DNA from: Phallus indusiatus
Lineage: Eukaryota > Basidiomycota > Agaricomycetes > Phallales > Phallaceae
Direction of reading: 5' to 3'
Length of the DNA: 64,000 nucleotides
Assembly: GCA_027605045.1 (NCBI GenBank)
Contig: JAQFWX010000012.1
Coordinates: 136,930-200,929 of the forward strand
Position 1 is the first letter of the stretch, and each line of letters opens with the position of its first letter. The position numbers were made by a program, and so were the translations under genes. Below are positions 11,552-19,939 of the stretch, in pieces. Under the pieces are notes generated by a model that was not told the origin of the DNA, made no database searches, and worked only from the letters and a program-made list of their open reading frames with translations.

Positions 11552-12072
11552 TGTCAGGGTACGCTACTGCCATCTCTCATTTTCCTTATTTATTATCATC
11601 GGGATACGTTTATTTCTATTTCATTTATATTTCCCATACATTAATTCCACTCTCCGTTTATTCCTTCCTTCCCTGTTTCACTTTCTTTACTCGCACGTGT
11701 TGCGCGCTCGTTCCCGGCATGATGCCCGTGACATCACCTCGCTTACGCTCGGTTCAGGCACCTAGCACTTAGCTGTGTCAGTGTCAGAGAATGCTCTAGT
11801 ACAACATATATAGGAGCTAGCAGCATGTCAGACAGCTCTGACATTGTGGTTGCCTTTTGGCTAAGTGGTCAACACTGCTGCTAGAGCGCCCTCTTACAGT
11901 CAGGGCCACACGCCGCGTTATCGTTTTTCATGTATATAGTCGCTGTACCTAGAGTGAGGGTCCTTAAGCTTGTTCTCTTAGGATCCCCTCCCTCTAGGTG
12001 AGTAGTTAGTTCGTTCTCCAATATATTCTCTTAGGATCCCCTCCCTCTAGTGTGAGCTGAGTAGCCCTAACA
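11552..12072 (+). mobile_element. Solo LTR, family A, with a nested mini-LTR
   Basis: It begins tgtcagggtacgctac and ends gagtagccctaaca, the boundaries seen in all family-A copies. Without the 117-bp insert and its 5-bp duplication the length is 399 bp, the same as the clean copy at 13775. A TATA-like catgtatatag and the motif aagcttgttct are present. The flanks (ctggc and gtcaa) do not match, so it is not a simple insertion with an intact duplication. It ends exactly where the hAT transposase frame is lost. Confidence 0.85.
11782..11898 (+). mobile_element. 117-bp mini solo LTR (TRIM/SMART-like)
   Basis: A segment interrupting the family-A LTR begins tgtcagagaatgctc and ends ccctcttaca, and is flanked on both sides by gtcag (11777-11781 and 11899-11903). 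TG...CA termini plus a 5-bp duplication are the hallmarks of an LTR insertion, and 117 bp is the size range of terminal-repeat-in-miniature elements. It contains acatatatagg, a plausible TATA box. No second copy is visible in this window. Confidence 0.6.
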
Positions 12073-12465
12073 GTCAAAAAGTGTAGAGCCATTCGAGCAA
12101 GCGGATCTCCGGTTTGCTCAAGTGCATACCAATAAGTGATGGGACAAGAAACTGTTGCAATAGGAGGACTGGATACGTATAACTCGAATGCATCAGCATT
12201 GTCATTGTTATCCATATCCATGTCAGTGAAATAGGAGGCCTGTTAGGGCTACTCAGCTCAGACTAGAGGGAGGGGATCCTAAGTAATTATATTGAGGGAA
12301 CTATACTACTCACCTAGAGGGAGGGGATCCTAAGAGAACAAGCTTAGGGACCCTCACTCTAGGGACTGCGACTATATACATGAAAAACGGTAGCGCGGCG
12401 TGCGGCCCTGACACAGCTAAGTGCTAGGTGCTTGAACCGAGCGTAAGTGAAGTGATGTCACGGGC

Positions 12466-12861
12466 TGTCAGGGTACGTCCCAGGTTAACGGTCACTCTAG
12501 TATATTAGCGTAGTATAGTATAACCTACTTAGATGCCTACGCGCTCTACGTCGGTCATATGGTACCCGGTATACCGGTCCGTACTTATCCCTCGCGTATT
12601 CTCCCGAACTCTCCCCGTTTCTCCGTTCGCTCCATTCTGTCATATCTCCCTCTTTCTCTATGTCATCCGTATGTCCTCGGCTACCGCTCTTCCTATTGGT
12701 AGATAATGCACCTGATAGCTATTGGTTAGAGATAGCGTAATCATGTATATATACAACTGTGCGCGCATGTGTAGTTCCTTGCGCTATTATAGACTGGGTT
12801 ACTGGGTTATAGTAGCAGTCTGATCCTTAAGTCTAAATTGCTGAACGATCGTGCCCTAACA
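12466..12861 (+). mobile_element. Solo LTR, family B, copy 1
   Basis: A 396-bp unit starting tgtcagggtacgtccc and ending gatcgtgccctaaca, flanked by the 5-bp duplication cggg+c (12461-12465 and 12862-12866). It is inserted in the minus-strand family-A LTR. It contains a catgtatatatac TATA-like stretch. No internal coding region is left, so it is a solo LTR. Confidence 0.9.
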
Positions 12862-12894
12862 CGGGCATCACGCCGGGAACGAGCGCGCAAGCGC

Positions 12895-13291
12895 TGTCAG
12901 GGTACGTGCTAGGACCATTAGGACTAATCTAGTATACTGTGCGTATAGTATAGACGTATATGCTGACCTACGCGTTATCATATCCATCGTACGGTACCCG
13001 GTATGCCGGTCCGTATCATCCTCCCGTACTTCTCCCGTACTTCCCCCGTTTCTCCGTACGCTTCTATTCTGCCACCATCTTCCTCTTTCTCATGCTTTCC
13101 TACTCGCCATCAACTACCTTCCTTCCTATTGGTAGATAGAGCACCTGACTGTTATTGGTAGAGATAGCGGACTCATGTATATATATACAGCTGTGCGCGC
13201 AAGAGTAGTTCCTTGCGCTATTATAGATTGGGCTACTGGGTTATACTCCGTCTGATCCTTAAGCTAACTACTGAACGATCGTACCCTTACA
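12895..13291 (+). mobile_element. Solo LTR, family B, copy 2
   Basis: A 397-bp unit starting tgtcagggtacgtgct and ending cgatcgtacccttaca, flanked by agcgc and agtgc (one mismatch). It sits only 33 bp from copy 1 in the same host LTR. The two copies differ at many positions, so they are separate insertions rather than a local duplication. Confidence 0.85.
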
Positions 13292-13774
13292 AGTGCGCAA
13301 GTAAAGAAAGCGAAATAGAGAAGGAAGGAATAAACGGAGAGTGAAAGTAAAATGTGGAAAATGTAAATAGAATGGATAGGAACATATGCCGGCGATAATA
13401 AATAAGAAAAAATGAGAGATGGCGGTAGCGTACCCTGACAAGGCCTAAATTACATGAGAAAATGCATGCCACTCGAAGACAAATGATATGAAACAGAGAC
13501 TTACTTGAGATTCAGTGAGATCAACATTAGCTTGGCTATGTGTATTTGCGTTCTCTGGTTTGTAGTTTTTGACCCATTCACTGCGCGCAATATCAATTGC
13601 CATCTGAATCCATGATTCCGGCCATTTCGCACCACGGAAGTATGTTGTCTTGCGCCTGGGATGCATAACTGATGGGAGTTCAGTTTATGCATCAATCACA
13701 GAACCTTAAACCTACTCATTGTGATCCTATAGATGTGTCAAGTACCGATATCCGGGAATGGTTATAGATACTAT

Positions 13775-14173
13775 TGTCAGGGTACGCTACCGCCATCTCT
13801 CGTTTTCCCTTATTTATTACTGCCGGCATATATTTCCTTCTATTTCATTTGCATTTCCCATATCTCACTTTCACTCTCCGTTTATTTGTTCTGTCTATAT
13901 TCCACTTTCTTCACTCGCGCGCGTTGTGCACTCGTTCCCGGCGTGATGCCCGTGACATCACCTCGCTTACGCTCGGTTCGGGCGTCTAGCACTTAGCTGT
14001 GTCAGGGCCGCACGCCGCGTTGTCGTTTTTCATGTATATAGTCGCTGTCCCTAGAGTGAGAGTCCCTAAGCTTGTTCTCTTAGGATCCCCTCCCTCTAGG
14101 TGAGTAGTTAGTTCCCTTTCAATATATTCTCTTAGGATCCCCTCCCTCTAGTCTGAGCTGAGTAGCCCTAACA
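13775..14173 (+). mobile_element. Solo LTR, family A, inside the outer family-C LTR
   Basis: A clean 399-bp copy from tgtcagggtacgctac to gtagccctaaca with the perfect duplication actat (13770-13774, 14174-14178). The sequence it splits is continuous in the inner family-C copy (gatactat then aatatac at 14560-14575), which proves it is an insertion. Confidence 0.95.
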
Positions 14174-14483
14174 ACTATAATATACTTTAGTTGCTGAATA
14201 TAACACTGTTAACCGTCACCGTTGGTTGACAATAGTCAGGACTTGGCCTCAATCTATAAGAGATTGTGCCGCGACAGTCTTCTTCAGGATTTGTCCTGAC
14301 GTTCATTACGAGTGTCGAGTTCGTCAAGGACGTTTCTGATATATGCGTTCCGAGCCTCGAGAGCCGCGAGCTGTATCTCGTACTGAACGATATCAAGCTC
14401 AACGATAATGAAGAAAGCTTCAAGATGTAGCTCTCGGCAACGACGGATGGCCTCCGTCGCTGCAAGTCTCGAGGGGAGATCTC

Positions 14484-15743
14484 TGTCAGGGTACGCTACC
14501 GCGTCCCCTCATTTTCCTTATTTATGTCAAGTACCGATATCCGGGAACGGTGATAGATACTATAATATACTTTAGTCGCTGAATAGAACAATGATAACCG
14601 TCACCGTTGGTCGACGATAGTCAGGACTTGGCCTCAACCTATAAGAGGTTGTGCCACGACAGTCTTCTTCAGGATTTGTCCTGACGTTCGTCACGAGCGT
14701 CGAGTTCGTCAAGGACGTTACGGATATGTGCGTTCCGAGCTTCGAGAGCCGCGAGCTGTATCTCGTATTGAATGATATCAAGCTCGACAATAATGAAGAA
14801 GGCTTTGAGATGTAACTCTCGGCAACGACGGATGGCTTCCGTCGCTGCAAGTCTCGAGGAACTATCTCGACGTTCAATGATGAAGAGAGTAAGAGAAAAG
14901 AGAGTTTATAGAGATATCGAACTACGTTCGATATTAAGTCTAAAGAACTATCTACGTGTATGCTAGGGTTTATATACACGTCAGATAAATAATTCTAGCT
15001 CAGTTCGAAATAGATTCCGAACTTGAGAAATGTAAACAAGTTGTGAGATTCGTAAGTTACATCAATATATGCAGGGTATGATGTCTCATGTGATGAACAT
15101 GAGGTGTGCAGGGATGAGAGCTGTGCATACATGGACCTACGTTCGTCATCTATGATCTCATAACCGGAACGTGCGTGGAATATTCTAGAAAGGCCTTTCC
15201 GCGGGTGTTCCAGGAGTTAAGGGAGACGAGTACGTCTCTATTCGAGTTGTAAGGTTGATTGGGATGACTGAACGCGATGGTCTTATCGTGAGTGACGTAA
15301 GCGAGATAAGATTATGGAGATAAACGGTAAATGATCGGATATGGATTACGTAACGTTACCGGAAGTGATGTCATGAATCGGATCATGACAATTTATTATC
15401 ATTGGTATATGTTTATTTCTATTTCATTTACATTTCCCGTCCATTACTTCCACTTTCCGTTCCCTTGTTCTGTCTCTATTTCACTTTCTTTACTCGCGCG
15501 CTCGTACTCGGCGTGATGCCCGTGACATCACGTCGCTTAGGTTCGGTTCGGGCGCCTAGCACTTAGCTGTGTCAGGGCCGCACGCCGCGTTATCGTTTTT
15601 CATGTATATAGTCGCTGTCCCTAGAGTGAGGGTCCCTAAGCTTGTTCTCTTAGGATCCCCTCCCTCTAGGTGAGTAGTATAGTTATCGTCCAATATAGTA
15701 CTTAGGATCCCCTCCCTCTAGTGTGAGCTGAGTAGCCCTAACA
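14484..15743 (+). mobile_element. Solo LTR, family A, inside the outer family-C LTR, itself split by an inner family-C LTR
   Basis: It starts tgtcagggtacgctac at 14484 and ends gtagccctaaca at 15743, flanked by atctc on both sides (14479-14483, 15744-15748). A complete family-C LTR at 14525-15390 separates its first 41 bp from the remainder. The remaining length fits a family-A LTR. Confidence 0.95.
14525..15390. mobile_element. Solo LTR, family C, inner copy (866 bp)
   Basis: An uninterrupted family-C LTR, tgtcaagtaccgat to ggatcatgaca, with attta duplicated on both sides (14520-14524, 15391-15395). It is inserted in a family-A LTR that is itself inside another family-C LTR. On the minus strand there is a TATA box near 14970 and a downstream frame reading RRCRELHLKAFFIIVELD and LEARNAHIRNVLDELDAR, without an ATG inside the LTR. 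The frame is also open in the outer copy. Confidence 0.95.
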
Positions 15744-16302
15744 ATCTCGACGTTCAATGATGAATAGAATAAGAGAAGGAGAGTTTATAGAGATATCGAA
15801 CTACGTTCGATATTAAGTCTAAAGAACTATCTACGTGTATGCTAGGGTTTATATACACGTCAGATAAATAATTCTAGCTCAGTTCAAAATAGATTCCGAA
15901 CTAGAGAAATGTAAACAAGTCATAGGATTTGTAAGTAATATCATTATATGCAGGGTATGATGTCTCATGTGATGACCATGAGGCATGCAGGGGTGAGTGC
16001 TGTGCATACATGGACCTATGTTCGTCATCTATGATCTCATAACCGGAACGTGTGTGGAATATTCTAGAAAGGTCTTTCCGCGGGTGTTCCAGGAGTTAAG
16101 AGAGACGGGTGCGTCTCTATATGAGTTGCAAGGTTGGTAGAGATGACTGAACGCGAAGGTCTTATCATGAGTGACGTAAGCGTGATAAGATTACGGAGAT
16201 AACAGATAAATGATCGGATATGGATTACATAACATTACCAGAAGTGATGTCATGAATCGGATCATGACAAGATGACTGAATCATCCATCAAGCCATAGTA
16301 TT

Positions 16303-16653
16303 TGTTAGGGCGACTCAGGGCACACACCTAGAGGAGGGAAAACCTAAGATCTATTGAGGGACAGCGACTAACTACTCACCTAGAGGAGGGAAAACCTAAG
16401 AGAACAAGCTTAGGTATCCCCCTCTAGGGAAATCGCATATAAGTACATGATACGAAGCGCCCGACTGATCTCCATGGGATCCGAGGAGATACAAATAGAA
16501 ATCGAAATAAATCGGAGAGATCGTGAAATCAGAAAATAACGAAAATAGTGGAAACGACAAAATACGGGAAATGATGGAAATCGAAGTGCGAAATGAAATC
16601 GAAAGAAATCGAAGAAATCGAATAATAGGGCGAGGCGCTAGCGTACCGTAACA
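16303..16653 (-). mobile_element. Solo LTR, family D, minus orientation
   Basis: A 351-bp unit beginning tgttagggcgactcaggg and ending gctagcgtaccgtaaca, flanked by gtatt on both sides (16298-16302, 16654-16658). It has the same length as the two LTRs of the full-length element at 21623-27615, reversed. It splits the hAT relic next to MNKYY. Confidence 0.95.
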
Positions 16654-16808
16654 GTATTTGTTCATCATAGTCCAGCCGCACTTGCTCGCAATGCGCACGG
16701 CTGGGTGCAGCGTTTGGTTTTTCGACCATTTTTCCATTGCGTCCGTGAGTTGGTCAATGTACGGGATAACCAAGTGTATCAACGGGTAGGCTGAATGAGA
16801 AATGATTT

Positions 16809-17458
16809 CTGTTACGACTGTAAGGTATCCTTATAGTTTGCCTAATGGGGTGCTACCAGAATAAGGATAGTTACAATTACTTGCTGAGAGTTTGCTTAGG
16901 CACTGGCTTCACAACAAAAGCCTGTTGCTGAAGAATGAGATTCAAGGGGTCTACTCTGGTTGTATGCTGTTTGAGATGCAGTAAACACAACTGATAGTGT
17001 GTTCTGCAAGTGATAGAGATAGCTGAAGACTTGTGAACAAGTCTTATAGTAAGAGTAAGATAAGAGGAAATTTAGAGATAGAAAGAAAAGGGCCTTTAAG
17101 GCTATATTCAATTGTACTGAGTACAAGACAAGTGGGTAGTTGAGCAGTTATGTCTAAAAGTGTGGAAAATAAGTCTAATTTATAGACTTTTCTCTGGGAA
17201 AAGATTAGACTGATAAGGAAAGGTTGATTAGAAAGAAAAAGGGGAAGATAGGAACAGATTAAAGATTAGAAAGATAAAAGATAACAAAGCGCAGGGTCAA
17301 AGATGCACATGTGTCATCTGGTGAGAATTAAATCCAAGATCCAGGGAGATTAGATCTAAATCCATGGAGATTAGATCCAAGATCCAGGAGTTATAGATCT
17401 GGTGGGAATTAATGGATAAAAGAATAGCATATAAGGAGAAACCATGGAGAAATGAAGG
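16809..17458. other. Unassigned stretch with short direct repeats
   Basis: Between the hAT relic and the next LTR. Around 17320-17400 near-repeats of agattagatc(c/t)aa(g/a)atcca follow each other. The minus-strand frame 16896-17126 is hydrophobic and leucine-rich but matches nothing I know. Confidence 0.3.
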
Positions 17459-17809
17459 TGTCACGGTACGCTAGCGCCTTTCCGATTATTCGATTTCTTC
17501 GATTTCTTTCGGTTTCATTTCGTGTTACGATTTCCTTCATTTCCCGTACTTTGCCATTTCCATTAGTTCCATCGTTTTCTCAATTTTTCGATCTCTTCGA
17601 TTTTCCTCGATTTCTGTCTGTATCTCCTCGGATCCCATGGGGATCAGTCGAGCGCTTCGTATCCTGTACTTATATGTGTTTTCCCTAGAGGGGGATACCT
17701 AAGCTTGTTCTCTTAGGTTTTCCCTCCTCTAGGTGAGTAGTTAGTCGTTGCCCCTCAATAGATCTTAGGTTTTCCCTCCTCTAGGTGTGTGCCCTGAGTC
17801 GCCCTAACA
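17459..17809 (+). mobile_element. Solo LTR, family D variant
   Basis: A 351-bp copy starting tgtcacggtacgctagcg and ending ctgagtcgccctaaca. It differs from the full-length element's LTRs at scattered positions, so it is an older copy. The flanks gaagg and ggatt do not match, suggesting recombination between two insertions rather than a single event. Confidence 0.85.
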
Positions 17810-17820
17810 GGATTTCTTTA

Positions 17821-17847
17821 TAGCAGGTATTATTAGCCTGCTATAAA
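17821..17847. repeat. Short inverted repeat (hairpin)
   Basis: The sequence tatagcagg...cctgctata has nine-base arms around a short tattattag loop. It lies between two LTRs and has no associated gene, so its role is unknown. Confidence 0.4.
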
Positions 17848-17943
17848 ACCGTTACAAATACATGATTGGATCATGGCAGTCAATTGTTCCGGTAGACAGA
17901 TAGAGCTCAAGGGGGTCCGGCCCTTGCAAGGACATATGGTTCA

Positions 17944-18064
17944 TGTCAGGGTACGCTACCGCGTCCCCTCATTTTTCCTTATTTATTATCATCGGTATAT
18001 ATTCCCCTATACTTTATTTATATTTCCCATATATTATTTCCATCCTCCGTTTGCTCCCTCTGTC
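17944..18064 (+). repeat. 121-bp partial copy of the family-A LTR 5' end
   Basis: The first 121 bases of the LTR (tgtcagggtacgctac through ctccctctgtc) are repeated almost exactly immediately before the complete LTR at 18065. It is a tandem duplication of the U3 start or the stub of an earlier insertion. Confidence 0.85.
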
Positions 18065-18464
18065 TGTCAGGGTACGCTACCGCGTCCCCTCATTTTTCCT
18101 TATTTATTATCATCGGTATATATTCCCCTCTATTTTATTTATATTTCCCATATATTATTTCCATCCTCCGTTTGCTCCCCCTGTCTCTATTCCACTTTCT
18201 CTACTTGCGCGCGTCGCGCGCTCGTACCCGGCGTGACGCCGTAGGCGTCACGTCACTTATGTTCGGTTCGGGCGTCTGGCACTTAGCTGTGTCAGGGCCG
18301 CACGCCGCGTTATCGTTTTTCATGTATATAGTCGCAGTCCCTAGAGTGAGGGTCCCTAAGCTTGTTCTCTTAGGATCCCCTCCCTCTAGGTGAGTAGTTA
18401 GTTCTCCCTAATATATGTTCTCTTAGGATCCCCTCCCTCTAGCTTGAGCTGAGTAGCCCTAACA
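18065..18464 (+). repeat. 5' LTR of the truncated family-A element
   Basis: A 400-bp LTR from tgtcagggtacgctac to gtagccctaaca, followed directly by a primer-binding site and gag. A TATA box (tatata at about 18325-18330) sits about 30 bp before aagcttgttct, the predicted transcript start. The word cttaggatcccctccctcta occurs twice in the U5 part (from about 18369 and 18421). Confidence 0.9.
18358..18368 (+). promoter_or_regulatory. Predicted transcript start / self-primer (family A)
   Basis: The 11-mer aagcttgttct, about 30 bp after the TATA box, is exactly complementary to the 11-mer just downstream of the LTR (18467-18477). It also forms the loop side of a cctaag...cttagg hairpin. In the Tf1 family the first 11 nt of the RNA serve as primer; the assignment is by analogy. 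Confidence 0.6.
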
Positions 18465-18481
18465 GTAGAACAAGCTTCTAC
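18465..18481 (+). promoter_or_regulatory. Primer-binding site in a hairpin (family A)
   Basis: gtagaacaagcttctac immediately follows the LTR. Its inner 11 nt (agaacaagctt, 18467-18477) pair with the LTR 11-mer at 18358. The outer bases gtagaa and ttctac can pair with each other. The same 17-mer follows the family-D LTR at 21974-21990. Confidence 0.65.
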
Positions 18482-18628
18482 TCGCAGACTGGCCGTTTTT
18501 ATCGACACTTGCTATCGAAAAATCGCGCTCGACACCGACTATCGCAGTGTCGTATTTTTCCTTTGAGTCCCGTCTATAACCGACCCCTCTGCTCCATCTT
18601 AAAAACCTCATTTTCCTTTCTCTCTCTC

Positions 18629-19939
18629 ATGGACTCTTCTCCTCCACCCTCTGCACCCCCACTCGTCACCCTCAATGATGTGGCGACTATTATTATGCGG
18701 CAGTTCGCGGAAATGGATGCCCGCATGGCAAGACAGGAATCCCAGGCCTCGCAAATGATTGAGGTGCTGCAGAGCATCCGAGACGCGGCTAGAGCTGCTC
18801 CAACCCAAAACCCCCCTGTGGTCGACGTGTCCTCGTCTGGACAACCACCGGCTCATGAGCATCAAGCCAGTTCGCGTTCTTCCCGAAATACCCGACCTGC
18901 TGTACCCCCTTCGTTCGACGGAGATCGCTCCAAGGGTCGTGCCTTCTGGAACACCGTCGAGTTTTACATGAGTATATGCAGTCGCGACTTCGAGACTGAT
19001 GAACTCAAGATCGGCTGGGCGATGTCGTACATGAATGAAGGTCGCGCCCTTACCTTCAGCGAATCTATGCTGAAAAGGTATCAAAGAGGAGAGAAGCCCT
19101 TCGCCGACTGGAACGCCTTTCGGGAACAGTTCAAGGCCGATTTCTTTCCACAATCCGAGCAAGAAGACGCCATCAACACCCTCTATTCCAACCGCTACAT
19201 CCAAGGCAACAGGACTGTAGAAGAGTATGTAGACGCCTTCCGTGTGCTCATTGAGCATGCTGGCTTTACGGAAGGGCTCGCCATTAACACATACTTTCGT
19301 AATGGTTTGGACCCGGCAATTGCGTCTCTAGTGGCGACGATGAAGGACCGACCCGCACTTCACGACTACGAAGGCTGGATCAGGCAAGCACGCATGTTTG
19401 ACATGGACAGGTGTACCAACGAGGCCTTCACTGCTGCTCGTCGTAGACTCGTGGGCTCTGGAACAACTCAGACAAATCCCGCGACGGTCCCCATTAATCG
19501 ACCCCGTCCCAACCCTTTTCCGTCGTATCAGACCCTCCGGATCCAGAGGAGGCCCCCCGCCCCTTCCTATCAAGCTCCTTCTTACCCACCTCCCAGGCCA
19601 GCACCTCAACTCGTGCCCGCGTTGCCTCCTAGACCTGCGGCTTCTGCTCCTACATCCCAGAATAGACATGACCCGATGGACGTCGATGCTGCTCGTCGAC
19701 GTGCAGGCCCAGAATCGACCAGGTGTCATCGCTGTGGAGCAACAGGCCATTGGGCTCGTGAATGCCCTCGCACGTACGACATTCGATATCTTCAACCCGA
19801 TGAATTAGACGAGAATATTGCACACCTGTTGGCTCAGAAAGACGCGCTAGAAGCCCAGGCACATGGCGACTCTGCTCTGACCCAGGGTGAGACTGTAGCT
19901 GCAGCAGAGGTAGAGGATTTTCAAAACGGCGACGAGTGA
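18629..19939 (+). CDS. Gag polyprotein, family-A retrotransposon
   Basis: 436 codons from the first ATG of the frame (MDSSPPPSAPP). The upstream extension to 18509 has no ATG. The central part has the capsid-like retrotransposon gag domain (DGDRSKGRAFWNTVEFYMS, then FREQFKADFFP and YVDAFRVLIEHAGF). A proline-rich linker leads to one CCHC zinc knuckle, CHRCGATGHWAREC, near the C-terminus. Gag packages the element RNA into particles. The stop overlaps the pol frame, which is open in the -1 phase. The frame is intact, unlike gag of the family-D element. Confidence 0.9.
   Translation: MDSSPPPSAPPLVTLNDVATIIMRQFAEMDARMARQESQASQMIEVLQSIRDAARAAPTQNPPVVDVSSSGQPPAHEHQASSRSSRNTRPAVPPSFDGDRSKGRAFWNTVEFYMSICSRDFETDELKIGWAMSYMNEGRALTFSESMLKRYQRGEKPFADWNAFREQFKADFFPQSEQEDAINTLYSNRYIQGNRTVEEYVDAFRVLIEHAGFTEGLAINTYFRNGLDPAIASLVATMKDRPALHDYEGWIRQARMFDMDRCTNEAFTAARRRLVGSGTTQTNPATVPINRPRPNPFPSYQTLRIQRRPPAPSYQAPSYPPPRPAPQLVPALPPRPAASAPTSQNRHDPMDVDAARRRAGPESTRCHRCGATGHWARECPRTYDIRYLQPDELDENIAHLLAQKDALEAQAHGDSALTQGETVAAAEVEDFQNGDE

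Larger units (their letters stand above)
12241..13440 (-). mobile_element. Solo LTR, family A, minus orientation, with two nested family-B LTRs
   Basis: It begins tgttagggctactcagctc and ends gtagcgtaccctgaca, the complement of the family-A ends, and is flanked by aggcc on both sides (12236-12240, 13441-13445), a perfect 5-bp duplication. Two family-B LTRs are embedded; removing them and their duplications leaves about 397 bp, the family length. The insertion lies at an intron/exon border of the hAT relic. Confidence 0.9.
13736..16269. mobile_element. Solo LTR, family C, outer copy, carrying two nested LTR insertions
   Basis: The ends are tgtcaagtaccgatatcc and gaatcggatcatgaca, with agatg duplicated on both sides (13731-13735 and 16270-16274). 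Subtracting the family-A insertions at 13775-14173 and 14484-15743 with their duplications leaves 865 bp, the size of the inner family-C copy. The minus strand is probably the sense strand: it carries a gtatataaacc TATA box followed by an open frame. It interrupts the hAT transposase relic. Confidence 0.9.
12073..16808 (-). pseudogene. hAT-family transposase gene, C-terminal part, shredded by LTR insertions
   Basis: Four minus-strand pieces read in order once the LTRs are removed. 16654-16808 gives PLIHLVIPYIDQLTDAME and CGWTMMNKYY. 16270-16302 continues with YGLMDDSV. 13446-13735 gives YRITM, an intron, then MHPRRKTTYFRGAKWPESWI and a GT donor. 12073-12240 gives NADAFELYVSSPPIA and DPLARMALHFLT. 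This order (helical domain, YY...DD, HP..K..YF, W...W, then LARMAL) is that of basidiomycete hAT transposases including the dimerisation region. The N-terminal DNA-binding and catalytic first half and the final DVERAFS-like end are missing. LTRs sit at 16303-16653, 13736-16269, 12241-13440 and 11552-12072. Confidence 0.7.

Noticed and set aside
11850..11898. tRNA-like A box (tggctaagtgg) suggesting a SINE or tRNA gene
   Set aside because: No B box, no cloverleaf and no poly-A or tRNA-like 3' end follow. TG...CA ends with a 5-bp duplication fit an LTR better.
12466..13291. CRISPR-like or tandem array from two similar blocks 33 bp apart
   Set aside because: Each block has its own 5-bp duplication and TG...CA ends; they are two separate LTR insertions, and the genome is eukaryotic.
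14572..14979. 135-codon minus-strand frame starting MYINPSIHVDSS as a host gene
   Set aside because: It lies within the family-C LTR and recurs in the outer copy; it overlaps the more conserved neighbouring frame.
18608..19258. 216-codon minus-strand frame opposite gag
   Set aside because: Antisense shadow of a codon-biased gag gene; no independent signature.
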